Source of the DNA: Gammaproteobacteria bacterium UBA4421
GTDB lineage: Bacteria; Pseudomonadota; Gammaproteobacteria; Pseudomonadales; Azotimanducaceae
Length of the DNA stretch: 64,000 bases
Direction of reading: 5' to 3'
Assembly: GCA_002389675.1 (NCBI GenBank)
Contig: DGQF01000028.1
Coordinates: forward strand, 1 to 64,000
In this document: piece by piece, positions 1-7,790 of the stretch
How the letters are laid out: each line of letters starts with the position of its first letter
Numbering within the stretch: position 1 is the first letter of the stretch
Notes under the pieces: generated by a model
Databases searched by the model: none
What the model was told of the DNA's origin: nothing
What the model saw: the letters and a program-made list of their open reading frames with translations, nothing else
Program-made: the position numbers and the translations under genes

Positions 1-229
1 GTTTGACCAATTTGGCGAAGGCACTCGGGTGTTGGCTGAGGCTATTGCAAGCAGTGAAGGATTTTCGATCGCCGGTGGGGGCGATACGCTGGCTGCAATC
101 GATAAATATGACGTCCGTGAGGGTATTTCTTATATCTCGACCGGTGGCGGCGCGTTTTTAGAATTTGTTGAAGGCAAAGAGCTGCCGGCTGTATCGGTGC
201 TGCAGGCACGGGGTAACCCCTTGGTTTGA
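1..229 (+). CDS. pgk: Phosphoglycerate kinase, C-terminal fragment (5' end outside window)
   Basis: The frame is open from base 2 and ends with TGA at 227-229. It encodes about 75 residues of the phosphoglycerate kinase C-terminus. The motifs GGGDT and [10 protein letters not shown], followed by an E-L-P-A-V end, are the nucleotide-binding glycine-rich loops of the C-terminal lobe. The enzyme makes ATP and 3-phosphoglycerate from 1,3-bisphosphoglycerate in glycolysis. The next gene is class II aldolase, a usual pgk partner. The ATP-binding end is intact; the rest lies upstream of the window. Confidence 0.95.
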   Translation, partial: FDQFGEGTRVLAEAIASSEGFSIAGGGDTLAAIDKYDVREGISYISTGGGAFLEFVEGKELPAVSVLQARGNPLV

Positions 230-260
230 TCCTTTGGCCTAATAATGTGCGCAAATTGGG

Positions 261-289
261 TTATCATCGTAACACCGGCTTGGTATAAA
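261..289 (+). promoter_or_regulatory. Possible sigma70 promoter for fba
   Basis: TTATCA (261-266, 4 of 6 to consensus) and TATAAA (284-289, 5 of 6) are separated by 17 bp in the 101-bp gap between pgk and fba. This would place transcription start near 296, about 35 bp before the fba ATG. It is a pattern match only; fba may also be read through from pgk. Confidence 0.3.
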
Positions 290-330
290 CAGTCGTCCCC
301 TAAATCCAATTGTCTTACTCGGAGAATGTT

Positions 331-1395
331 ATGGCATTGATCAGCATGCGGCAGTTATTAGACCATGCCGCAGAAAATAACTACGGCGTCCCGGCGTTTA
401 ATGTGAATAACCTCGAACAGATGCGCGCCATCATGGAAGGGGCTGATGAGACTAACAGCCCGGTGATCGTGCAAGCCTCGGCAGGGGCAAGAAAATATGC
501 GGGGCCTAATTTTTTAAGGCATCTTATTTTAGCCGCCATTGAAGAGTTCCCTCACATACCGGTGGTGATGCATCAAGATCACGGGGCATCGCCGGCATCT
601 TGCCAGCGCTCCATTCAGCTTGGATTTTCTTCCGTGATGATGGATGGCTCCTTACTCGAGGACCAGAAAACGCCCGCGGAATATGACTATAACGTTGAGG
701 TGACCAAGTTGACGGTGGATATGGCCCATGCCTGTGGCGTATCCGTTGAAGGGGAGTTGGGCTGTTTGGGTTCTTTGGAGACCGGCGAGGCCGGAGAGGA
801 AGACGGGGTTGGCGCAGCTGGTGTGTTGTCCATGGACCAGCTGCTCACCGATCCAGAGCAGGCGGCAGATTTTGTCAAATTAACGCAGGTGGATGCATTG
901 GCCATTGCAATTGGTACGTCCCACGGTGCGTATAAATTCAGTCGGCCGCCAACCGGAGATATCTTAGCCATTGAGCGGATCAAAGCCATTCACCAGCGCA
1001 TTCCTGGTACACACCTAGTGATGCACGGCAGCAGTTCCGTACCACAGGATTTGTTGGCCGTGATTAACGAATTTGGAGGAGATATTCCTGAGACCTACGG
1101 CGTGCCGCTGTCGGAAATTCAGGAGGGTATCAAGCATGGCGTGCGCAAAGTGAATATTGACACGGATTTGCGGCTTGCCTCCACGGCGGCCATTCGCAAA
1201 CACTTGGCCAGTCATCGCTCTGAGTTTGATCCGCGCAAATATCTCAAAGACTCACAGGATGCGATGAGAGCGATTGTTATTGAACGTTATCAGGCGTTTG
1301 GTACCGAGGGCCAAGCGGATAAAATCCGCGTGGTCTCGCTTGAGAATATGTTTGGTCGCTATGCGGCGGGGGAGCTTGATCCGGTTGTCCGTTAA
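331..1395 (+). CDS. fba: Class II fructose-bisphosphate aldolase
   Basis: This 354-residue zinc-dependent aldolase interconverts fructose 1,6-bisphosphate and the triose phosphates. HQDHG (about residues 81-85) carries zinc-ligand and catalytic residues, GTSHGAYK and HGSSSVP supply further metal and phosphate contacts, and NIDTD lies near the C-terminus. Length and motif spacing fit the class IIB 'Calvin cycle' subtype (TIGR01521-like) rather than E. coli FbaA. I chose ATG 331 because GGAG lies at 321-324. An upstream in-frame TTG at 310 lacks a ribosome site. It follows pgk in the same direction. No RuBisCO gene is in the window, so the subtype does not imply carbon fixation. Confidence 0.96.
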   Translation: MALISMRQLLDHAAENNYGVPAFNVNNLEQMRAIMEGADETNSPVIVQASAGARKYAGPNFLRHLILAAIEEFPHIPVVMHQDHGASPASCQRSIQLGFSSVMMDGSLLEDQKTPAEYDYNVEVTKLTVDMAHACGVSVEGELGCLGSLETGEAGEEDGVGAAGVLSMDQLLTDPEQAADFVKLTQVDALAIAIGTSHGAYKFSRPPTGDILAIERIKAIHQRIPGTHLVMHGSSSVPQDLLAVINEFGGDIPETYGVPLSEIQEGIKHGVRKVNIDTDLRLASTAAIRKHLASHRSEFDPRKYLKDSQDAMRAIVIERYQAFGTEGQADKIRVVSLENMFGRYAAGELDPVVR

Positions 1396-1493
1396 AGCAC
1401 AAATGGCGCCGAGATCCTAGTGCAGCCGCGAAACCGACGTTGCGGCCCAAGCAAGGTGCAGTGGGACGAAAAAGTGCCCGTGGAGCCCCGCTT

Positions 1494-2864
1494 GTGTTAG
1501 CCGGCGTGCTCGAAGCCAAGCAAATCAAGACGGACGCCGCTGCTCTGGCGAAGTGGGGCAAAGATTGGACCAATGGGTATACAGTCGCACCCAGCGCGAT
1601 TGTGTTTCCGGAATCCAATCAGCAGGTGATTGAAATCGTTCGTTACGCAATCGACCGAGGATTACCCTTGGTGCCCTCCGGTGGCCGTACAGGTTTGTCG
1701 GGCGGCGCGGTTGCTAGTTCCGGTGAGTTGGTTGTGTCGTTTGACCGTATGAACCATATTCTGGACTTCAGCCCTCAAGATAGGCGTGTGACCTGCCAGG
1801 CCGGCGTTCTGACCAATACGTTGCAACAATTTGCGCTTGATCAACAGCTGTATTACCCCGTTGACTTTGCATCCTCGGGGTCGAGCCAAATTGGCGGAAA
1901 CGTCGCCACCAATGCGGGTGGTATTCGAGTAATTCGCTATGGATTGACGCGTGATTGGGTGGTTGGGCTGCGCGCAGTCACTGGGCGCGCAACGATGCTC
2001 AACTGTAATGCGGGTCTGATAAAGAACGCCACAGGGTATGATTTTAGGCATCTATTGGTAGGCTCTGAGGGGACATTGGGGCTGATTACTGAGGTTGACC
2101 TGCGGCTGACAACGCCGCCACCTGCGCAGAAGGTGATGATTGTTGGCATACCCGAAGTGAAAAATCTCTTAAATGTTCTGCAAGTATTTAGTCGCGCGAC
2201 AAAAGTGTCCGCATTTGAATTCTTTTCTGACCTGGCGCTGGAAAAAGTCTGTGCGCACAGAAAGCTGACGCCCCCCCTGCGCCACTCGGTGGCTTATTAT
2301 GCTCTGATAGAGTTCGATGATTCTGATACGGAGGTGGCCTTTGATGCGTTTGAGCAAGCCCTGTCCGGCGGATGGGCTGTGGATGCTGTGATGAGTCAAT
2401 CCGAAGCACAAGCGCAATCTCTTTGGGCGCTCAGGGAAGGCATCTCAGAAAGTATCGCTCAATATACACCCTACAAAAATGATGTTTCCGTGTGTATTCA
2501 TCAGGTGCCGGAGTTTCTTGAAGAAGTGGATGGGTTTGTACAGGCGAACTATCCTGATTTTGAAGTTTGCTGGTATGGACATATCGGGGATGGCAATTTG
2601 CATCTGAATATTCTGCGGCCGCAGGGGATGGATGTTGCAGAATTTATGGCCAAAGGCCATGCGATGAGTCCTAAAATATTTGCGATGGTGGCGGCCCGCC
2701 AAGGGAGTATTTCAGCAGAGCATGGGGTTGGATTGCTCAAGCAAGAGTTTCTTGGCTATTCGCGTAGTGACGAAGAAATTGATTTGATGCGCGGACTCAA
2801 AGCGCTTTTTGACCCTCATCAGATTTTGAATCCGGGCAAATTATTAAAGGCAACTACTGCCTGA
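1494..2864 (+). CDS. FAD-binding 2-hydroxyacid dehydrogenase (GlcD / D-2-hydroxyglutarate dehydrogenase family)
   Basis: This is a cytosolic or membrane-associated flavoprotein of about 456 residues with an N-terminal PCMH FAD-binding domain and a C-terminal FAD-oxidase domain. Visible motifs are PSGGRTGLSGG (pyrophosphate loop), GSSQIGGNVATNAGG, LVGSEGTLGLITE, GHIGDGNLHLN and SAEHGVGLLK. The HIGDGN region supplies metal and substrate-binding residues in D-2-hydroxyglutarate and D-lactate dehydrogenases. The exact substrate cannot be read from sequence. D-2-hydroxyglutarate is plausible because the Pseudomonas homologue lies near serA, but serA is not in this window. The start is uncertain: GTG 1494 has GGAG 8 bp upstream, and the frame is open back to TTG 1440. 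The 3' end overlaps rpiA on the other strand by 11 bp. Confidence 0.85.
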   Translation: MLAGVLEAKQIKTDAAALAKWGKDWTNGYTVAPSAIVFPESNQQVIEIVRYAIDRGLPLVPSGGRTGLSGGAVASSGELVVSFDRMNHILDFSPQDRRVTCQAGVLTNTLQQFALDQQLYYPVDFASSGSSQIGGNVATNAGGIRVIRYGLTRDWVVGLRAVTGRATMLNCNAGLIKNATGYDFRHLLVGSEGTLGLITEVDLRLTTPPPAQKVMIVGIPEVKNLLNVLQVFSRATKVSAFEFFSDLALEKVCAHRKLTPPLRHSVAYYALIEFDDSDTEVAFDAFEQALSGGWAVDAVMSQSEAQAQSLWALREGISESIAQYTPYKNDVSVCIHQVPEFLEEVDGFVQANYPDFEVCWYGHIGDGNLHLNILRPQGMDVAEFMAKGHAMSPKIFAMVAARQGSISAEHGVGLLKQEFLGYSRSDEEIDLMRGLKALFDPHQILNPGKLLKATTA

Positions 2865-3522
2865 TCACACCTTTCGCTGATGCGATCAAAACGGTATCGG
2901 CCGCATGATGAGCAAAAATGCCGTTGCATACCACGCCGGCTAAGTTGTTGATTGCGTTTTCCATCGCCATAGGATCTTGGATCAACAGGTTGTGAACATC
3001 CAAAATCCAGTTGCCGTTGTCTGTGATGACGCCTTCGCGCCAAATCGGCTGACCGCCTAGGCGCACAATTTCTCGTGCAACCACGCTGCGCGCCATAGGA
3101 ATAACTTCCACGGGTAACGGAAAGCGGCCCAGGGTATCAACCACCTTGCTTTCGTCGACAATGCAAATAAACTCATCAGCTGCGCTGGCGACAATTTTTT
3201 CTCGTGTGAGGGCGGCGCCTCCGCCTTTGATCAGTTGCCGGTGCAAATTGACTTCATCCGCGCCGTCAACGTAGACATCTACTTGAGGTGCAGCATTTAA
3301 GTCGATGACAGCGACGCCATGGTTTTTCAGGCGTTGCGCGGAGTTTTGGCTAGATGAAACAGTTGCGTCAAACAGATGCCGGATGTTGGCAAGCTCGTCG
3401 ATAAAAAAATCGGTCGTAGAGCCGGTGCCAACGCCGATAATACTTTTGCTGGTAAGTTTGGGCCTAATCAGGTCCAGCGCAGCCTGAGCCACCTGGCGCT
3501 TAAAGGTGTTCTGGGAGGTCAT
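2854..3522 (-). CDS. rpiA: Ribose-5-phosphate isomerase A
   Basis: The 222-residue protein interconverts ribose 5-phosphate and ribulose 5-phosphate in the non-oxidative pentose phosphate pathway. Family signatures are GVGTGSTTDFF (phosphate loop, residues 30-40), DGADE (86-90) and KGGGAALTREK with the catalytic glutamate (about 108). Length matches E. coli RpiA (219). It is divergent from ilvA, an arrangement I recall for Pseudomonas rpiA/ilvA1. The start codons lie only 30 bp apart if ilvA begins at 3552, so promoters must overlap coding sequence. The stop lies inside the end of the upstream dehydrogenase gene. Confidence 0.97.
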   Translation of the reverse strand: MTSQNTFKRQVAQAALDLIRPKLTSKSIIGVGTGSTTDFFIDELANIRHLFDATVSSSQNSAQRLKNHGVAVIDLNAAPQVDVYVDGADEVNLHRQLIKGGGAALTREKIVASAADEFICIVDESKVVDTLGRFPLPVEVIPMARSVVAREIVRLGGQPIWREGVITDNGNWILDVHNLLIQDPMAMENAINNLAGVVCNGIFAHHAADTVLIASAKGVIRQ

Positions 3523-3551
3523 TGGAGTCTCAAAACGATGTATTCAAAACG

Positions 3552-5072
3552 ATGGTGCCCATGCTTGAAAGTTATGTAAAGAAGATCCTAGCGTCTGCGG
3601 TCTATGATTTAGCCATTGAAACGCCGATGACCCCGGCACCGCTGTTGTCCCAACGCTACGCAACGGAAGTGCTTTTTAAGCGGGAAGACCTCCAGCCTAT
3701 TTTTAGTTTTAAAATACGTGGTTCATACAACAAGATGGCGCAACTCAGTGCGGCGGAAAAACGCCGGGGTGTGATTGCAGCGTCGGCAGGCAATCACGCT
3801 CAAGGTGTGGCGATGGCAGCTTCACATCTTGGACTTGAAGCGACCATTGTGATGGGTCGCAATACGCCCAGTATTAAGGTCGATGCGGTTAAGGCACGCG
3901 GTGCAAAGGTGATTTTGCACGGAGACGGATTTTCGCAGGCCGCTCAACATGCCGCGGCATTGCAAGTCGAGCGCAACCTAGTTTTTGTTCATCCCTATGA
4001 CGATGTAGACGTCATTGCTGGACAGGGCACGGTGGGTATGGAAATTGTCAATCAACACCCCGGTAAAATCGATGCCATCTTTGTCCCGGTTGGTGGTGGT
4101 GGCTTGATAGCGGGCATCGCTGCGTATGTGAAATATCTCTACCCCCAAACAAAAATAATTGGTGTCGAAGCCGAGGGCTCAGCGTGCTTGCATGCGGCGC
4201 TGCATGCAGGCCGACGGGTTGAGTTGCCGGCTGAAACACTCGATTTATTTGCTGACGGTGTATCAGTGGCTCAGGTAGGGGAAGAAAATTTTAAAATTGC
4301 CCAACATTGTGTGGACGAAGTGGTGTTGGCGAGCACCGATGAAATTTGTGCAGCGATCAAGGACGTGTTTGAGGAGACTCGGGTGATCACTGAACCCGCC
4401 GGTGCTCTGGCAGTTGCCGGCATGAAAAAGGTATTACCCCGTGAAAATTTTGCATCTGTGGTGGCATTGATTAGCGGTGCTAATGTGAATTTTGATCGGT
4501 TGCGTTATATCTCTGAGCGGGCTGAGATTGGTGAGCAGCGAGAAGCGGTCTTAGCTGTGACCATTGATGAAGCCCAGGGGAGTTTCCTGCGCTTTTGTCA
4601 GGCGGTAGGTAAACGCTCAATAACTGAATTTAATTATCGATGGGCAAACACGCAAGAGGCGCAAATCTATGTAGGCCTGCAGGTGAGTGCCGCCTCGGAT
4701 CAGTCTGAGGTGCTGCAGGATTTGCTGGCGAAAGGTTATGCCGTTGTAGACATGACCAACAACGAAACGGCCAAAGGTCATGTGCGCCATATGGTTGGCG
4801 GGCGGCATGTAGGCACCAGTGGTGAATTACTGTTTCGTTTTGAGTTTCCTGAACGTCCGGGGGCTTTGCTGGATTTTTTGAGTGGCGTTGGCAGTAACTG
4901 GAACATCACGCTGTTTCACTATCGCAATCATGGTGCGGCCTATGGGCGCGTATTGGTCGGGTTCGCAGCTGAGGATTGTGACCGTGAACGCCTGATGCGG
5001 TTCTTGGAGCGAATTGGTTACCGGTTTTGGGCGGAAAACGACAACCCGGCCTATCAGCTATTTCTGCAGTAG
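3552..5072 (+). CDS. ilvA: Threonine ammonia-lyase, biosynthetic (threonine deaminase)
   Basis: The PLP enzyme converts threonine to 2-oxobutanoate, the committed step to isoleucine. The 506-residue form has a fold-type II catalytic domain with the PLP lysine in FSFKIRGSYN (K54), SAGNHAQG and VPVGGGGL. Two C-terminal ACT-like regulatory domains follow (about 330-500), with GERxEIGEQREA and FEFPERPGALLDFL, so allosteric isoleucine inhibition and valine activation are expected. Start choice: ATG 3552 matches where family members begin; the frame stays open to TTG 3522, and ATG 3561 is an alternative. No strong ribosome site is visible. ilvD of the same pathway lies at 29.9 kb. Confidence 0.96.
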   Translation: MVPMLESYVKKILASAVYDLAIETPMTPAPLLSQRYATEVLFKREDLQPIFSFKIRGSYNKMAQLSAAEKRRGVIAASAGNHAQGVAMAASHLGLEATIVMGRNTPSIKVDAVKARGAKVILHGDGFSQAAQHAAALQVERNLVFVHPYDDVDVIAGQGTVGMEIVNQHPGKIDAIFVPVGGGGLIAGIAAYVKYLYPQTKIIGVEAEGSACLHAALHAGRRVELPAETLDLFADGVSVAQVGEENFKIAQHCVDEVVLASTDEICAAIKDVFEETRVITEPAGALAVAGMKKVLPRENFASVVALISGANVNFDRLRYISERAEIGEQREAVLAVTIDEAQGSFLRFCQAVGKRSITEFNYRWANTQEAQIYVGLQVSAASDQSEVLQDLLAKGYAVVDMTNNETAKGHVRHMVGGRHVGTSGELLFRFEFPERPGALLDFLSGVGSNWNITLFHYRNHGAAYGRVLVGFAAEDCDRERLMRFLERIGYRFWAENDNPAYQLFLQ

Positions 5073-5094
5073 CGCCGATTAAAGCGAACTGCTG

Positions 5095-5634
5095 CTAGGC
5101 CTCGGCTGATCCAAATTGGCTATATTCCTCTTCAAACATCAATTGCCGAGTATCGTTCATCCGGTCGACATAAAGGATGCCGTCTAGGTGGTCAAATTCA
5201 TGTTGAAAAACGGTTGCCCAGAAACCGTTGAGGGTTATTTGGGCTGGCGTACCTGCAATTGTTGTATAGGACACTTGAATATGCTGAGCACGTTCGACAA
5301 ACCCACGCAGGCCTGGTACGGATAAACAGCCTTCGAAGTGTCCGGCAGTGGTTGGATCAAGAATTTCAATTTTTGGGTTGATGAAGGTGGTCAGCGGCAT
5401 AGGCGCAATCTCTCCGTATCGACTGGGACCGCCGGGGATGTCGATGATGGCCACGCGCAACGACACGTCAATCTGGGGCGCTGCAAGGCCGATGCCGCCG
5501 CAGTCATGTAGCGTTTCAACCATATCCTTGACAAGCTGCGTCAATTCCGCGGCGCCGAACATCTGCGGCGTAACCGGTTGTGCTTGTTGTCGCAGGCTGG
5601 GGTGGCCCATTCGGATAATGTTGCGGATTGTCAT
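5095..5634 (-). CDS. def: Peptide deformylase
   Basis: The 179-residue metalloenzyme removes the N-formyl group from nascent peptides. All three motifs are intact: GIGLAAPQ (motif 1), EGCLSVPG with the cysteine metal ligand (motif 2) and QHEFDHLDG with two histidine ligands and the catalytic glutamate (motif 3). It lies 3 bp downstream of the 5-formyl-THF cyclo-ligase gene on the same strand and is probably cotranscribed with it. It is not next to fmt, so the genome may hold a second, canonical def-fmt locus. Confidence 0.96.
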   Translation of the reverse strand: MTIRNIIRMGHPSLRQQAQPVTPQMFGAAELTQLVKDMVETLHDCGGIGLAAPQIDVSLRVAIIDIPGGPSRYGEIAPMPLTTFINPKIEILDPTTAGHFEGCLSVPGLRGFVERAQHIQVSYTTIAGTPAQITLNGFWATVFQHEFDHLDGILYVDRMNDTRQLMFEEEYSQFGSAEA

Positions 5635-5637
5635 GGA

Positions 5638-6237
5638 TTATTGAGCGCCAATGGATGTCGGATCTCGCCATTTTAGCATGCCGGTTTCTGTGACCACAGC
5701 ATGTAATGGGACATCCCAATGTGCTTGAGGTAGAGGTATTGGGCTTTTTTGACAATCAAATGCGACACCAATCATCCACGTATGGCGGGGTAGTTTGGGT
5801 AGGAAGCGATCATAATATCCGCCACCCATACCCAAACGATGGCCATCGATGTCAAAAGCGACCAGGGGGACTAACGCGATATCAATGTTTGCATCGGGCA
5901 CGATGGGTGCTTCAATGGATGGTTCTTCTATGTGATAGCGATTTTTCTGCATCACGGTGGATTGGCTGCTCGCGTGGAAGGTCATTTTACCTGCAGCGTG
6001 CACCCTGGGTAGTGCGATGCTGCCGCCCCTTTGTTGGTGCGTAACCATCCATGGATTCAGGTCCAGCTCTTCAGCCGTTGCCATGAAGGCGGCGACCGTA
6101 GTTGTGTGGGTAATGGGCGTAAATTGCTGTAGATGATGTTTGACTGCCAAAGCAGCATCGGTGCGATGAGTGGGGTCCAAAGACCTGCGTTTATCTCGGT
6201 AATGGCTGCGTAGGTTTGCTTTCGATGGGTTCATCAT
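5638..6237 (-). CDS. ygfA: 5-formyltetrahydrofolate cyclo-ligase (YgfA family)
   Basis: This ATP-dependent enzyme converts 5-formyl-THF to 5,10-methenyl-THF, recycling a folate that accumulates from SHMT and inhibits one-carbon enzymes. The protein has 199 residues. The diagnostic C-terminal motif is LGMGGGYYDRFLP, and the N-terminal KANLRSHYRDKR is the usual basic start. The gene sits directly downstream of 6S RNA, the widely conserved zapA-ssrS-ygfA order. In E. coli, ygfA is processed from the same transcript as 6S RNA, and the spacing here allows that. Confidence 0.94.
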   Translation of the reverse strand: MMNPSKANLRSHYRDKRRSLDPTHRTDAALAVKHHLQQFTPITHTTTVAAFMATAEELDLNPWMVTHQQRGGSIALPRVHAAGKMTFHASSQSTVMQKNRYHIEEPSIEAPIVPDANIDIALVPLVAFDIDGHRLGMGGGYYDRFLPKLPRHTWMIGVAFDCQKSPIPLPQAHWDVPLHAVVTETGMLKWRDPTSIGAQ

Positions 6238-6304
6238 GCCGCCGGTGTAGCCCTTGCGCCCGCAGACCAGGCGGGGGTGCCATTGTCCTCATCTATACAG
6301 GGTG

Positions 6305-6485
6305 AGTGCTCCCGGAGATGCCGCTATTGGTTTGCCCTGAACCGTTATGGTTCAAGGCGGAGGTCTGTGCAACATCTAAGGCGACCCATCAGATTGGGTA
6401 AGCACACGGTTGTTGACGCCAGATTCTCCTGAGGTTTCTCTAACGGCTCAAGGACGCGACCAATTGGCGGGCATCCCAGGAACAA
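6305..6485 (-). ncRNA. ssrS: 6S RNA
   Basis: This is the regulatory RNA that binds sigma70-RNA polymerase holoenzyme as an open-promoter mimic in stationary phase. It is read on the minus strand between zapA and ygfA, the conserved gammaproteobacterial location. The 5' arm reads CCTGGGATGCCCGCC, then GGTCGCGTCC and TTGAGCCG. The 3' arm reads CCTTGAACC, a short loop, GGTTCAGGG, then GCGGCATCTCCGGGAG. GGGATGCCCGC pairs with GCGGCATCTCC to form the closing stem, and both arms match the known family consensus. The ends are estimated to within about 5 bases. The region occupies most of the 344-bp gap between zapA and ygfA; the remaining flanks hold no other gene that I can see. Confidence 0.93.
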
Positions 6486-6490
6486 GGCAG

Positions 6491-6496
6491 AGTATA
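6491..6496 (-). promoter_or_regulatory. -10 element of the 6S RNA promoter
   Basis: On the minus strand the hexamer TATACT (5 of 6 to consensus), within TTATACT, lies 6-7 bases before the inferred 6S RNA 5' end at about 6485. At a 17-bp spacing the -35 position (6514-6519, CTTCGC) is poor, so the promoter may depend on an activator or on the extended -10 context. Confidence 0.5.
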
Positions 6497-6581
6497 ACGT
6501 GTATCTGTCTCGCGCGAAGGGTTGTATTGCGTAAGATTGTCCGGGTGTGCGGCAATTAACACCATAGGGTTAAAAAAATGA

Positions 6582-6893
6582 CTACTCGGCTTGTTTATGC
6601 TCTGCAAGCGTTCGACTGATTTTGTGGGTCAGGTGGTCAATGCGTTCGGAAATGAGGCTACCGGTTTGATCGAGTGTGCTTTGACCCGAAAGGTAGTCGT
6701 TTGTGACGTTCAAGGCAGCCATGACGGCAACTCGATCTAATCCAACAACCCTGCCAGAGGATCGAATTTCGTCCATGCGTTCGTCAAGGAATCGTGCGGC
6801 TCTGGTCAGTTCGTCTACTTCATTTGTCGGGCAGCTGACTTGATAGGCTTTGCCCAAAATAGTGACGGTAACTGTGCTCAAGGTATCTTTCAT
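6582..6893 (-). CDS. zapA: Cell division protein ZapA
   Basis: The 103-residue protein binds FtsZ and crosslinks protofilaments at the division ring. The N-terminal globular part (TVTILGKAYQVSCP, residues 8-21) and following E-L-x-x-A-A-R-F-L-D-E-R-M region are typical. The C-terminal half (from about residue 60) is predicted coiled coil, used for tetramer formation. Length equals the family norm of about 100. It follows a small coiled-coil gene by 29 bp and precedes 6S RNA, so the order TIGR02449-zapA-ssrS-ygfA is the standard one. Confidence 0.95.
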   Translation of the reverse strand: MKDTLSTVTVTILGKAYQVSCPTNEVDELTRAARFLDERMDEIRSSGRVVGLDRVAVMAALNVTNDYLSGQSTLDQTGSLISERIDHLTHKISRTLAEHKQAE

Positions 6894-6922
6894 GAGGTGT
6901 GGTGGGTCTCTTTTGACAGTGG

Positions 6923-7141
6923 TTAGTCTTTCTCTAGCGCCTTCAAACGCGTGATCATTGACTCAACGCGATTTTTCGCCAGTTCGTTTTTCTCGATGAG
7001 CTTGGCGCGCTCGACAGACCAGTTATTCTGTTGAGTACGCAGGGCGCGGTTTTCCTGCCCTAGCACCTGCGTCAGCACTAATAGTTCATCGATTTGTTGC
7101 TCAAGTTGATTGAGCTGCTCGGTTGCTGCCGTGGCATCCAT
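6923..7141 (-). CDS. Small coiled-coil protein, TIGR02449 family (ZapB-like)
   Basis: The 72-residue protein is almost entirely heptad-patterned: EQLNQLEQQIDELL, then LGQENRALRTQQ and a K-E-rich tail. It has no membrane segment or signal. It matches the TIGR02449 family, found immediately upstream of zapA in many gammaproteobacteria. It resembles ZapB in size and coiled-coil content, and a role at the division ring beside ZapA is inferred from context. ATG 7141 begins the run. Confidence 0.88.
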   Translation of the reverse strand: MDATAATEQLNQLEQQIDELLVLTQVLGQENRALRTQQNNWSVERAKLIEKNELAKNRVESMITRLKALEKD

Positions 7142-7219
7142 AGTTCTGCCTTATTTTGTGGCTGCAAAATGCAGTATCGCTTGCTGCATTGCGGCGTAGC
7201 GGTGGTATTTGTGAGTTGG

Positions 7220-7247
7220 TTGAGCGATAGTTTGCGCCGTTTATCAT
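7220..7247 (+). promoter_or_regulatory. Possible sigma70 promoter for ygfB-pepP
   Basis: TTGAGC (7220-7225, 4 of 6) and TATCAT (7242-7247, 5 of 6) are separated by 16 bp, about 20 bp before the GTG start of ygfB. The divergent zapB-like gene starts at 7141, so this gap must hold promoters in both directions. Confidence 0.4.
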
Positions 7248-7268
7248 CGTTTGTGTAGTTTTTATATC

Positions 7269-7790
7269 GTGTCTGATCTCGAACTTAAAGCGTTAAGCGC
7301 TTCCTCCGTGATTCCAACCTCTGAATTACACGGATTAGTTTGCGGCTTTGCCGCTGGTTGTCCGAATCGTTTTTCAATGTCAGATTTTGTGCAACTGGCG
7401 GGCAGTGATCTCTTGTCTGACGCATTGGCGGTTGAAGCTTTTGTCAGCGCGGCGTTGGATGACTTTTACTCCCAGGGGATGACTTTTCTGCCGCTGGTGC
7501 CGCAGGATACAGAGCTGCTCAACCTTCGCCTGGCAGGCCTTGCTCAGTGGTGTGCAGGCTTTTTGAGCGGTTTTGGTGCCAGCGTGCAAGCGCAGCACGC
7601 TGAGCTTGCGCCTGATCTGCAGGAGGTGTTGAGAGATTTTGCCAGCATCAGCGCAATGGACGACGAGGTAGATGGTGACGAGCAAGACGAAAGTGCATAC
7701 ATGGAAATATTCGAGTACGTCAGGGTTGCGGCGATGATCACCACCACCTTGGTTGCGCAGGCAACGGATGATCAGGTGGATCCGGCTTGA
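7269..7790 (+). CDS. ygfB: UPF0149 family protein YgfB
   Basis: The 173-residue acidic all-helical protein belongs to the YgfB/YecA (UPF0149) family. Typical features are SELHGLVCGF near the N-terminus, QWCAGFLSGFG in the middle and an acidic stretch (DDEVDGDEQDES) before a final helix with EYVRVAAM. In Pseudomonas aeruginosa, YgfB has been linked to beta-lactam resistance through ampDh3; whether that applies here is unknown. GTG 7269 is preferred over TTG 7251 because it fits the family N-terminus and the upstream promoter. The stop overlaps the pepP start, indicating translational coupling. Confidence 0.88.
   Translation: MSDLELKALSASSVIPTSELHGLVCGFAAGCPNRFSMSDFVQLAGSDLLSDALAVEAFVSAALDDFYSQGMTFLPLVPQDTELLNLRLAGLAQWCAGFLSGFGASVQAQHAELAPDLQEVLRDFASISAMDDEVDGDEQDESAYMEIFEYVRVAAMITTTLVAQATDDQVDPA

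Noticed and set aside
1277-1618. 113-codon minus-strand frame across the fba/dehydrogenase junction
   Set aside because: It overlaps both genes, has arginine- and proline-rich low-complexity composition and no recognisable domain.
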